Source of the DNA: Oxyruncus cristatus
Lineage: Eukaryota; Chordata; Aves; Passeriformes; Cotingidae
Reading direction: 5' to 3'
NCBI GenBank assembly: GCA_013399855.1
Contig: VXAY01004102.1
Span: 218,526-282,525, forward strand
Length of the DNA: 64,000 bases
Made by a program: the position numbers and the translations under genes. This document shows positions 12,401-23,900 of this stretch, in pieces. How positions within the stretch are numbered: the stretch's first letter is position 1; the number at the start of each line of letters is the position of its first letter. Below the pieces are notes generated by a model, which was not told the DNA's origin, ran no database searches, and was given only the letters and a program-made list of their open reading frames with translations.

Positions 12401-14043
12401 TGGAGCTGAAACTCCTTTTCTTCTTCATTTATAATGTGTACAAGCACTTCCCATGTATCACTGATGAACTTCATCTTGAGGTAGGATGACAGGTTTGCTG
12501 CAGAGTGCACTGCCTTTTGATTGGCCTGTTGTGGTTCTGAGTTTTGGCCAAAGCTTTTAGAAAGAATATGCACAGATCCAAGGGATACATTAAGATTGCA
12601 CTGAGGATTTAATTTCCTTCTGGTGCATTAATAAAACTACTACTTTAATTTCATTTAACAAAAGTGACAGCTATCTGGTGAGATTTCAGGCTGATGCCTT
12701 TGAATTCTACAGATCAGAACTATGTTTTGACACATTTAGAGAACAATTGGAGTTTTTCCTGATCTTCTGACAGTTAAAGTTATTAAGTCTGGAGAGTTAA
12801 GGCTGTTGCATACTCTTTGTAATAAGGGATTCCTACTTTTAATCTTGTGTACTTGTACTGGATTACTCTTAAAAGTGAATCACATGACTAAATTCACTAT
12901 CGCAGACAGGCACTATATACTTCTTGAGTCCTTATAAACCTGGACATTTTATTTTAATAATATCAATTCAGTAACTTCAACAGATCTAGTGACCTGCAGA
13001 GAGCTGCTTTTCCTCAACAATCCTCATCAGTGCTAAACAGTTCACTTTTTGAGGAATTAGGTATATTTGTGGGGCTTTTTATGTTTTATTTCTCCAAATA
13101 TATAAATGCAAATTGCTGCATGATCTTCACAACTACATTAATTGTCAGAACTGATACAACATCAAACCATTTTGAATGACAAATAAAATTCTTCCACAAA
13201 TTCAACAGAGACCTAAAGAACTGTTAGAGTCTACAGAAATTAGTTTTGTCAGAAAATGTTAAAATATCACTTAGTTTGTCTGCATTTATCAAAGCATTTT
13301 TTGTCACATCTGTTTGCAGCATGTGAATGGCTCATATTAAGTTTTAAAACACAAACACAAGCCATTCAGTAGCCCAGTAAAATAATTATTCATCAAGCAT
13401 CTCATAATCTCATTCTACTAAATCCATATTTTTCTTTTTGATGGTGGTTTTACACGCTGATAGTACACAAATGTCTTATTAATATATTGATAAATAATAA
13501 CTATTTATAAAAAGCCATGGGATATAGTAATTACTAATAATTAATTACATTAATTACTAGTAATTAAAGCACCTACTGCAGCCCAACAGTGAAGATGCTT
13601 TTCAGTATCATTCACATCAGCACCTTGCAAGTAAGCATCTTCCCATTCTCAGCAACTAGAACATATTGGTCAATGTGTAATCCACCAGAAATATTCAAAA
13701 GATCCAGATGGCTTGAGAATAAGAGGTAATTGTCTAACTCTAATCTTTACTACCAATCAAAAGGCCAATAAAATGAGTTATACTTACATTTACTATGCAA
13801 GGCCTATAGCAGTTTTGATAATTCCATGTATCACAACAAGCATACACTTCCTGAAATACTCTGTCACCTTGACAATTGCAAATGTGCCAGAGGATTTATG
13901 CCGTGGGACAACCTCAGCCCAATCCCACACTACATGGGTAGATTTTAGCATATCTGTTTAACTGATTCTTATGCACAGAAAAAAAGGATAACGATTTATT
14001 GTAATAGACTTGCCTGATAGACTTGATAGGCTTCATTTGATAT
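6432..14043. other. Intergenic, gene-free 7.6 kb
   Basis: No exon, RNA gene or clear repeat was recognised. Notable composition: a very AT-rich tract at 7660-7800 (many TAATTAT and ATAATTA words), homeodomain-like TAAT-rich sequence at 8900-9000, and a 16-bp perfect palindrome of TAATTA type at 13551-13566. The open frames in this stretch (up to about 100 codons) show no family signature or splice context and are probably chance. Confidence 0.55.
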
Positions 14044-14048
14044 GCCTC
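14044..14048. repeat. Target-site duplication of solo LTR, left copy
   Basis: GCCTC immediately precedes the TG terminus of the LTR. The same five bases follow its CA terminus at 14653-14657. Confidence 0.9.
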
Positions 14049-14652
14049 TGTGCTGGTTTTGCCTGGGGTAGAGTTAATTTTCTTCACAGTGGCTAGTATG
14101 GAGCTCTGATTTGGATTTGTGCTGAACACAGTGATGATATCATAGAGATGTTTTTATTGTTTTTGTTATTGCTGAGCAGTGCTCACATAGAGCCAAGACC
14201 TTTTCTTCTTTTCATACTGCCACTCTGGTGAGGAGGCTGGGAGTGCAATGTAAATTGGGAGAAGACACAGCCGGGGAAGCTGCCCCCACCTGACCAAAGG
14301 GACATTCCAGACCATATGACATCATGCTCAGTATATAAAGTGGGGGTAGGAAGGAAGAAGAGGATATGTTTGGAGTGATGGCATTTGTCTTCACAATTAA
14401 CCATTACATGTGATGGGTCCCTGCTCTCCTGGAGGTGACTGAACACCTGCCTGCCCATGGGAAGCAGTGAATTACTCTCTTGTTTTGCTTTGCTTGTGTG
14501 CAAGGCTTTTGCTTTCCCTATTAAACTGTCTTTATCTCAATCCATGACTTTTCTAGTTTTTACACTCCCAATTCTCTCCCTGATCCCACTGGTGGGGGAG
14601 TGAAAGGGCAACTGCGTGGGGCTTGGTTGCTCTCTGGGGTTAAACCATGACA
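14049..14652 (+). mobile_element. Solo LTR of an avian endogenous retrovirus
   Basis: A 604-bp element that starts TGTGCTGG and ends CATGACA, with TG...CA termini and an exact 5-bp duplication (GCCTC) on both sides. It carries promoter-type signals in the expected order: a CRE-like TGACATCA at 14318-14325, a TATA box TATATAAAG at 14332-14340, and an ATTAAA polyadenylation signal at 14520-14525. No gag, pol or env sequence is attached, so this is a solo LTR left by recombination between two LTRs. The sequence type resembles an abundant songbird LTR family. The 5-bp duplication fits an ERVL-like or similar class, but I cannot assign the family by search. Confidence 0.93.
14332..14340 (+). promoter_or_regulatory. 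TATA box of the solo LTR
   Basis: TATATAAAG lies about 283 bases into the LTR and 8 bases after a CRE-like TGACATCA. The TATA-to-polyA-signal spacing is normal for an LTR (U3-R). Confidence 0.65.
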
Positions 14653-14657
14653 GCCTC
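14653..14657. repeat. Target-site duplication of solo LTR, right copy
   Basis: GCCTC directly after the CA terminus, identical to 14044-14048. Confidence 0.9.
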
Positions 14658-16540
14658 CTATGACTTCTCTTAAATTCTCATAACATGGAGTATATACAAA
14701 ATGTTCAGTGGTACACAAAGATGCCGGTTTACTGTCCTCTTTAGGCATTCTCGGTTGTGTGGTTGTTTGTGTTCTTGATCTTGTTAGTGGTGAACCTAAA
14801 TTTATTTATTTGTGCATTTGCTCTGTGTCGTATGTTTAATAGCTTTGGTATGATTAAAACAAATGCCAGACATGAAGCTTTGTTACTGGAAGGTCAATAA
14901 TAAAAATACCTCTCATGGGGCTGTTTTCATGGCTTCTCAGGCTGCAGCTTTTTTTTTATTTTCTTTTCCAGCGCAGTCAAACATTGCGGAAAATTTCATT
15001 CCTGTGCTTTTAATATAATTTGGAAGTGGAGCTTCTGGTACAAATTTGAACTTAAATGTGGAGAAAGATAAGTTTGGGGCTAGAGACAAGTTGTGGTGCA
15101 GGCATCAGCCAGGAAAACAAGTTTCTGTTTCACAACAAAATTCAGTGTTATGAAACACTGGGAAAAAACTAAGACAAAAAGCCACAGGGACATTTAATCT
15201 CCAAGTTCTACACAAGTCTCTAAAGGCGCCATCAAATCTAGCTATTGGTGAGCAGAATGTAACTTATCCGAAATCACTGTGTGTCACCCAAGTCCCTTGT
15301 CATCTACCACATCCACTGCTTACCTAAAGTTGGCAATAAGCTGTAACCCTCCACTACCACACCGAAGCCTCTAATTTAGGTGTACAAATTATTAATTATC
15401 ATTGTCATTTTCACTACGTATAGAATGTAAGCTAGCTGCTTCTCAGGTCAATTCAGCATAAGAGCAGGAAAGTTGTGTGTTTTCATGCTTGCATAACCAT
15501 GTGCTTTGGAAACAGGCTCCTCCTGTTAACTTACAGCTTGCAAAGTTCTGGTTGCAACACTGTTATTCATCAATGCTGTTCACCTTGAAATGTCATCATA
15601 ATAAACAAGCATCTCCTCTGGTTTGTTTCATAACCAGGAATTCATTGCTGAATCATTTCAGCTTCCCCTCACTGTAGTCTGCTGATTTTGCCATGTAATT
15701 ATTGATTACAGTGAAACACTTGGAAGCTACCTTACCCACCTATTTTGCATTGCTTGGTGCCTTGTTTGGAACCACAGCTCAACTGAGGCTTTTAGATCTG
15801 CCTTCAGCCTCAGTTCGTGTATTTCAGTTTCCCCTTTTGCTGGCACCTAAATAGAGTATTCAGCAGTTAATTGTGTATGAAAGCACACCCCTTCCATACA
15901 ACTATTCACACTGACAGCCTAGAATTTCCACCATATTTCTTGGTGTAAATTACATCAAGTTATGTGAACTATAATTTTATTTCAGCTTAACTGAAAAATA
16001 ACCTGTGAATCCCCATGAAGTCTAATCCGAATTGTGTGGGTCAGAGCACACTGTGACTTTTTTCAAGTAATTTCTCTCTATGACTTGCTGATAAACAGGA
16101 ATTTCGGTATCACTTATCCAAAATGCAAAGTACAGCAAATAAAGTAGTGCTCTCTTCATTGCCTTTTTACATAAACAGGGTGGAAGATGTCAAGGTGATG
16201 GAGAAAAGCAGATAACACCACAGGAAAAGCACATTCTTAGGGACCTAAGTAGGAATGCAGCTTTCTATTCAAACTTGGGGAAAAAACAGTGATGCTACAC
16301 TGGTACAGAACTGTGGTTTTAAAGGATAAGGCATATATGGAAAACTGAGTACCCACAAGAAACAGGGATAATCGTGGGGTTTCACTGTTTTAGGGAGACA
16401 CGTTTGTGATCAGCATCTCCGTTTTTGCTTCCATCCCAGCAAGCTGGTGAATAGTAATTTAGGATGTAAAGTAAGTTTTTAACTTTGTAACTGCAACGAA
16501 GTAGCAGCAGGGGGAGGAGAGAGCACTTGCTGTCCAAGCC
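14658..16540. other. Intergenic, no gene seen
   Basis: AT-rich DNA between the solo LTR and the GC-rich block. No recognisable exon or repeat was found. Small open frames here lack family features. Confidence 0.55.
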
Positions 16541-17090
16541 CTTGGACAGGTGGTTCTCCAAGCGGGATGGAGCCTGCGGTGCCTTCCCGATGGCCGGGCC
16601 GGCCTGGCGCGGGAGGGCCGCNNNNNNNNNNNNNNNNNNNNNNNNNNNNNNNNNNNNNNNNNNNNNNNNNNNNNNNNNNNNNNNNNNNNNNNNNNNNNNN
16701 NNNNNNNNNNNNNNNNNNNNNNNNNNNNNNNNNNNNNNNNNNNNNNNNNNNNNNNNNNNNNNNNNNNNNNNNNNNNNNNNNNNNNNNNNNNNNNNNNNNN
16801 NNNNNNNNNNNNNNNNNNNNNNNNNNNNNNNNNNNNNNNNNNNNNNNNNNNNNNNNNNNNNNNNNNNNNNNNNNNNNNNNNNNNNNNNNNNNNNNNNNNN
16901 NNNNNNNNNNNNNNNNNNNNNNNNNNNNNNNNNNNNNNNNNNNNNNNNNNNNNNNNNNNNNNNNNNNNNNNNNNNNNNNNNNNNNNNNNNNNNNNNNNNN
17001 NNNNNNNNNNNNNGGGCGCTCCTTCTCCTGAGCCTCGCCCTTCCCGCCCCAAACACCGTAAAGGAAGTGGTACGGTGTAATGCAGGGTGA
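16541..17090 (+). promoter_or_regulatory. GC-rich block around an assembly gap, probable SDR16C promoter
   Basis: The sequence flanking the run of N is sharply GC- and CpG-rich (16556-16621 and 17014-17060) in an AT-rich setting. It lies about 600 bases upstream of the first SDR16C coding exon. Coding exon 1 is preceded by a splice acceptor, so a non-coding first exon upstream is required, and this block is the natural place for it. This is inference: the decisive sequence is missing. Confidence 0.5.
16622..17013. other. Assembly gap, 392 N
   Basis: An uninterrupted run of N, bordered on both sides by GC-rich sequence. The gap probably reflects poor sequencing of a CpG island. The true length is unknown. 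Confidence 0.99.
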
Positions 17091-17645
17091 CAGTCAAGGC
17101 TCCTAACTCCTAGGCTTTTGCCTGTGACTGGCAATTTGCTCACGGATGGGATTGCGGGGTGTTATTTCGGCCGTACGGCACTGGAAAACACACACAGTGT
17201 GGGGACGTTCCGATTGCCTGCCTCCCGAAAGAGCAGGTCACGTTTGCCGCTAAGAAGGACACCTTCCTTCCTAAGGTTGATACCACACCAGTGTGTTTAG
17301 TACTTTTTTGTTCAGCTAACATCACGTTGCTGCGAAAACTAAGTGCTCTGTAGCTATTGACTCAACATACCTGTATAAAATGTATGTCAGTAAACCTTTC
17401 CAAAAAAGGAGATGGAAGCTGATGACCCCAGGACGAAACAGAAGGTCTATAGGAAGTAGCAGAAGATATTTGCCTTAATTCTACTAGTAAGGATTCGGTA
17501 GATTTCACAAAGCAAATCTTTAATAATGCATTTTGTACCTACACAAAAGAACAATGTAAAAGAAGTGGCTGTTTGAAGGTCAACCTCTATTTTTTGTCAA
17601 TATCTCAGTGTCCTAATGTATTTTATTTCTGGATTTTAATTACAG

Positions 17646-17999
17646 AAGAGTGGTGCTTGTAACTAAGAAATCATGTTCAACTTCAGATGCATCCAGAAGT
17701 TACTACAGTACCTGAAATTTTTCATTTATTTATTTATTGAGAATCTCATCTGTATATTTCCGCTACACAAAAAATATTTTGCTGGTGAAATAGTTCTTAT
17801 TACTGGTTCTGCAAATGGGATTGGAAGGCAGATTGCCTTAAAATTTGCTCCTTTGGGAGTAACTCTGGTTCTTTGGGACATCGATGACGAAGGTAATAAA
17901 GAAACATGCAGATTGGCCCAAGAAAATGGAGCTAACCAGGTGTTTGTCTATCATTGTGACTGCAGCAGTAGGGAGGATATCTATGAAAAGGCAGACAAG
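17646..17999 (+). CDS. SDR16C5: SDR16C exon with start codon (coding exon 1)
   Basis: Acceptor TTACAG ends at 17645, followed by 27 bases of 5' UTR and the ATG at 17673. The exon encodes residues 1-109: the membrane anchor, the TGSANGIG cofactor loop and the WDIDDEG turn. The donor GTAAGA starts at 18000, phase 0. The two relic exons at about 30.3 and 36.1 kb match this exon. Confidence 0.92.
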
Positions 18000-20900
18000 G
18001 TAAGATTTGGCTTCTTATTCTGATTTTTCTTGCTTCTTTTTAATAGTATGTGCTATGGTTGTTTTTTTGGGATTTTTTTAGAAACTGTTACTATTCACTA
18101 AAGATAAGAAATCATGTAGGACAATGACTTTCTCTTTTCAACAAGTCACTTGTAGATGGAACTTTAATGTTCTCAATTAAGTAATTAGATTTAAGATGTT
18201 CTGTTGAGATTTATCCATTTTTAGTCTTCACTGTGAGATGGTAACTTCTTTTAGATTAAGAATATGGTAAAACACAAAGCAGAGGTTATCTGCATATATT
18301 TGTTTAGGTTTTGAAATTTCTTCAAGATATCAAGAAATAATTAAAAAAAAAAATCAGTAAATGTTGTAAGAGGGGAGTTCTTTCCTTTGCCCATTTGTTT
18401 AGAAAACTGTAGTTCTTTAAGGGTAATGCGGGGTGTAATGCTTTCAGAAACGCCATAAGGGTCTCCGGTCAAAATGATGATTCAGCTTCACTTTATTTTT
18501 TGGTCAATATAGCTGGGAAGTAAGGTAGAGAAGAGCTGCATTTTAAATTAAGCTCTTTTGCTGGGCTGACCTATGTTTTTAAAACTATTTTTTTTATTTT
18601 TATTATTGTCAGAGTCTAGAAATTGGACATTCACATTATTACTTTTTACTTGTCTTTAAACTGCCTGAAAATATTTCCCAGTATAGCCTCACTTATTATC
18701 CAGTTAGCCACTCTGCCATTTTATCCAAGGATAAATTCTTCTTCTGGTGTATAAGAACATACACTGAACAGTGTATGTTCTTAGACACATGACTCTCAGG
18801 TCACATCTTTGACATTCTGTGTCTGAAGGCATACATCAGGGAAATTAGCTAAAATATTTCATGACTTGTGAATGTTGATAGATTATTTCAGAATAGCCTT
18901 GAAATGTAACATTAATTTTCTATGAAAATTGTCGGGGGGGGGCTCTTTGTTTTATGGTTGTTGCTTTTAATTTTAACCAACACAAATCAATTCCTTCTGA
19001 GCATGGCTGTGAAAGTTTGAAACATTTTTTTTTCCTCAAGAAATGTTCCCAATGAAAAGTGCTTCTAAAAGGTAAGTTAGATTCAGGATCTGTAAGTCTC
19101 TGAAACTGCAATTCTTATGTTTGCAGTCAGCAAGGTGTTATTTTGCCCACCCTTGTTAACACCATTTGGGACACAGCCAGCTGACAGTGCACAGCAAAAA
19201 ATTCCACTTAGGGCCATTGGTGCTAAATGTTAAGAAGCACAGGTGGTACCATAGTATTAGTTGGGCAGTGGTGTATTTATTGTACCATAAGAGCATGTAA
19301 GCACTGATGAGCGAGTTGGTGAGTGCTCTGTCCTGTGCTGACACAACATGCAGTGTTGGAGGAGGATTATCTTTGCCAATTACTTGGTCAATACAGATGA
19401 TGTGATCCTGACACCAGTGTGAGACATTGATAATGACTACAACAATTTTGGAGTAACAATCACAGTAATTTCAGCATTTTATTATCTGTTATCACTCCCA
19501 AGCAAGATGAAAACTTGAGCAACGTATGGTCAGTACTTCATCTATGATGTTTGATCTTTATTTGAAACGATACTGTAAAAAAACAGCAGTTCTTCTCAAA
19601 TCTTATTTTTTGCAAGTAAAACAAAAATTGACCTTAGAATTTACCAAGATCAAATCTCTTTAAAAGATAAAATTTTAAATTGGCATGAAAGCCCTGTTGC
19701 CATAAAGGCTATCTGCTTCTTGCAAAGACATGCACCAAAATGAGTAATTAAGGCTTATGTAGTTAATTTCTTTGTTGGACTTCATTGTCCATGCTGAACA
19801 TTTTTAAATTATTTGTTTGCTCTTAGTTTAACACAGTCTCAAAAGGTTTGTTTTGTGCCCTCCAGTAATTTTCAATCTCCAAACACATTAATTGAATAAG
19901 CCCCAGGGTTCTGGCCTGCAGAATTTGCTGTGCCCATATCAGCGAACAGTATACTGCACTGACTGACCTGCCAACAGAAATTTGAAGAGCTGTTTAAAAT
20001 TCAGAAATTGCTGTTAAGATGTTGAATTATTGTTAACAATATCAACATCTTCATAAGTATTTGCATGTATTGAGGAGTCATGATGGGGCCAGAAATTTTG
20101 TTAGTTCAAGAGTTTTTCATCTAGAGGCCTCCTCTACTCTTGGAAATACCTACAACTTTTTGATTGGTAATATGAGAAGTCTTGAGATTGGACACAGAAG
20201 ATAAAGCAATAGCAAAAAAGTTAAATTAATTGTTTTTATTTGATATACCCACTGCAGAAGAACCTAGGTATTTTCCATTAATGAAAGTTTTCTTTCCAGG
20301 AAGCAAATCAGACCACCAAAGTCCCCAAAGAAGAGGTTTCTAAAATAAACTGGTGAAGTGAACAACAATTAATTTTCAGGATCAGGCAGTGTCCACCTGG
20401 GAATTTTGAAGGAAATCAGATATGGATCTGATGGGCTGGAAATGGGGGCGGCGGGGGGGTGTTTTGCTATAACAGGTGATCAGGAACAAAGAGTAGCAAA
20501 TATTCCAGTTTTAAGGTGCACTTGAGAGGCCACAAACTACAATCTTATCTTAGAGAAAACTGGTAGAAATCATAATAAATAGAGGAATTAATAGACACCT
20601 GACAAAATACATAACGTAGAATAATCAGCTTGACTTTTTGCAAATGGAAGCCAAGCTTCACGTGTATTTTGTAGTAGTGAGTAAATAGGTCAAATGAAGC
20701 CAGGTTAAATAAAATGCTGCCATTGGTGAAGCTATGTTGTCAAGTGAAGAAAAAGAGGATCATCATATGGACTGACACAGCAGTTAAAAGACATGATGGG
20801 GAAGAAAGCACAGATACACCCCACAAAGGAAGAATTGAGTATTCCTGCCATACTCAGTAGTGTCTAGATTTACATTCGTTTGTGCAGGGGGAATGGCGCT

Positions 20901-23900
20901 AATACCTAAGCCCTGTTTTTATATGACAAGGATTAAACCTGACACAGCTGAAGGAGTATCAAGCAAGTCTTCACTGAATGCTAAGGTTCCCTGAGAGAGG
21001 CAAAGGAAGGGCAGATGTTGGGGTATCAGATTGAAGTACCTGATTCCAAATTGCCAGACAGCATGTGTGGGATTTTTATGCTTTTGTAGTCATACTGTAA
21101 TTTTTTGAGACACTGGATAACCACTCACCTCCAGCACAGAAATCTCTGCAGTGAGACTGATTCTCAATACTATGAATAAATCTTTGCCATCTGCTTTGAT
21201 ATAAATTGAAATCTTTGGACAAATCTTTTTATAGTAAACCAAAATCTTTTTATAATAAATGGAGCTAACAGTGATTTTGGCCTTCTTTCCAAGTGATGTT
21301 ATCTATCTATTTCATGGTAGGTCCTTTTTTACTCAGGATTGGTATCCCCAGGAATCTGCGCTGAATTCTTTCCAGCTCAGTAGAAATTATATGGAAAAGG
21401 GGTTGAACAGGCTTGTCTGAGGAATGCAGTTTCTCACAATACCAAAAATAGGGGACAAGAAATGTTCCGACTGCAGTTAAAGCACGCTCACAGTGCACAC
21501 TAAAGCTTTGTAACTTATTACCTTATATTCCTGTGGAAGCCAAAAGTATTCCAGAGTTCAGGGAGCAATTAGACAAATTCAGGGAGTGAGACGGGGTGGA
21601 GAATCACCGGGAGGTACTAAACACAAAGATACTGATACCTTCTATCTCTCAGGAAGCTCTGAAGTTGCAGCATGTGAAAAGTTAAGTACACTGGAGACCT
21701 TAGAGCCCTCATGCTTTTTTATTGCTTTCCACCAGGAGACAAGGGCTAGGAGGCTCAGATGGACCTTTGATCTGAAACGATACAACATTTCTTAAGTACT
21801 CATGTTTTCAGGAGATATATCAATTACTGCAAATATCACTAAACATTTTCATAAATGAAGCACAAGAGGCAAGGATACCTTCTAAAACTTTATATTTTTT
21901 TTATTCAGGTTAAAAAAGAAGTTGGGGATGTTACTATTCTAATCAATAATGCTGGCATACTGATTGGGAAGAAGTTCTGTGACATTCCAGATGCAGATTT
22001 TGAAAAGACCTTAAGAATCAACTTCTTCTCTCAAGTCTGGGTAAAGTTTCGTGTTTTGGGGTTTTTTTCTGGGTGACCAAAAGGTAGAGTCAAGTGTTTT
22101 GGTGTGAAAATCACCATGGTGGCGTCTACCTCAAAACCCCAATTTGGAATAGGGATGTGAAGGGCCTTGACTGGGGGAGAGTATGTTTTCATAATCATCC
22201 TGTAATTGGAAACACGCCAAATTGACAGTCTCCCCACTATGTTTCAGTAATATTAATACAAACCTGCCTGAGCACTGTGGTAAATCAAAAGTTTGGGAAA
22301 CTGTACCGTGAAACATGGTCTACCTGTAACAGCTGTGGTTGAAGTTAGTGCTGAAATGATGGCATGTGTCTTCCCTGTTTGCTGGCATTAGAAGGCTTTG
22401 TCTAAGGGACTTGTAGCATTCAGGGAGACAACCACGACTTGGTGGTGGACTTGGCAGTGGTAGGTTTACAGTTGGACTCTGATCTTAAAGGTCTTTTCCA
22501 GCCTAAATCATTCTATTTCAATTCGCTGCACATGTTGGTGTCAGTGTTCAGCCTGTGCTTTCATTCTTAGTCACCATCTGATTAAAGTACATAGAAAAGT
22601 AATCTGGATAGTAAGTATTATCTGTTTTATTTTCTTACCTCTGAAGGAATTTGCTGTTATTTGGGCTCTCAGTTGTCCTTCAGGAGGTTTTGTTGTAAGG
22701 GAGTGTTACTCTTTCCCCCCTTGCATTCTTTGTTCATATGCCTGAGTGAACAGCTTGCATCAGGGAACAGTATAGCATTCCAACTCCCTTGTTAAAAGGC
22801 TGTTCTCAATGGAAGATCCTTGCAGGTAAGAGTCCTCTAAGCATTCCTCAGTCACACTGTGTCATTCTTCCAAATACCTGAGGCAAAGGGACTGAGACAG
22901 ATGTTCCCCCTGACAGGTCTGAAGAAACACTGGGCGGGAGGATAGTGATATACTAGGCACTCACATATGGAGTTAAATAGGACATCTCAGCTATTAAAAA
23001 AAAATTGTTGTTGCTTGTCTCTTTTTTTATCTAACCCTTTGTAAAACACTAGCGTTCTCCCTAGTTAGTGTCACCAGCAGTGGTGGTCTGGGGTGCTGGA
23101 GTAGTCCAGCAGTTCAGGTTTTTTTAAAAAAAGGGCCCACAGGCAGCTGAACTTCCCTTGATGTGTTGACTTCTAGCTCCCTCTTGTGTACCAAACCTTT
23201 GGCAATAGTCTCAAATAGGCTCAAATTGTGAGGAACCGGGAGGCAGAGAAAATAGAAAAATTGCTGCTTTTAATAAGACAATATTAATGTTGTTAGATCA
23301 TCAGATAGAGGGCAGTCATTCAAGGGAATGTTGTCTATCATTTAAAAATTGTTACCGAGATAAAAGGTCAGTTGGGCTTCTTGTATAATGAAGCCTCAGA
23401 AAGCAAACTGGATTGTAAAGCCTAATTTTGAAATGCAACTTTTTTCGGCATGTCTATTTATAAAGGGGTTTTTTTAATATATATATATATTCTCTTAGAC
23501 TTGCAAGGCTTTTCTTCCAGCCATGATGGCCTGTAACCGTGGACACCTGGTTAGCACAGCCAGTGCGAGCGGATTACTGGGATTCTACAGACTGACAGGT
23601 TAGTATTGTCAACTGCCATTACAAATTAGATCTACGTACTAATGACTTTTCTCTGAGACCTAACAAATGCTCGGCTTAAGCAGCCTATACTGACAAGAAC
23701 CTGAGGATGCCAAAGGTGATGGTGGACCAACGAGTGCGGCGGTGTCACGTCACCCAAGTGGCACCGAGAGCTCACTGCAGATTTTACTGTCTGATTACAG
23801 ACTGTCTTATCTCCGCAGAATAGGGACAATACAGCTCATGTGTGTGCAGTGGGAAGAAGCTCTGCATACAAGTTGTCTAACTCTTTCTCACGCCAGGTTT

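Larger units (their letters stand above)
18000..21908 (+). other. SDR16C5: SDR16C intron 1 (3.9 kb)
   Basis: The intron has consensus ends. It holds two hairpin-forming palindromes (18752-18783 and 20016-20051), G-runs at 18933-18941 and 20446-20459, and a possible very old CR1-like fragment near 21500-21590. No other exon was seen. Confidence 0.8.

Noticed and set aside
13551..13566. 16-bp perfect palindrome TAATTACTAGTAATTA
   Set aside because: It lies in AT-rich, TAAT-repetitive sequence where such palindromes arise easily.
14183..14503. Open frames on the minus strand within 14.2-14.5 kb as coding
   Set aside because: They lie inside the solo LTR, antisense, with no retroviral protein similarity.
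16382..17143. Open frames of 150-253 codons across the N run
   Set aside because: They exist only because N was read through; the real sequence is unknown.
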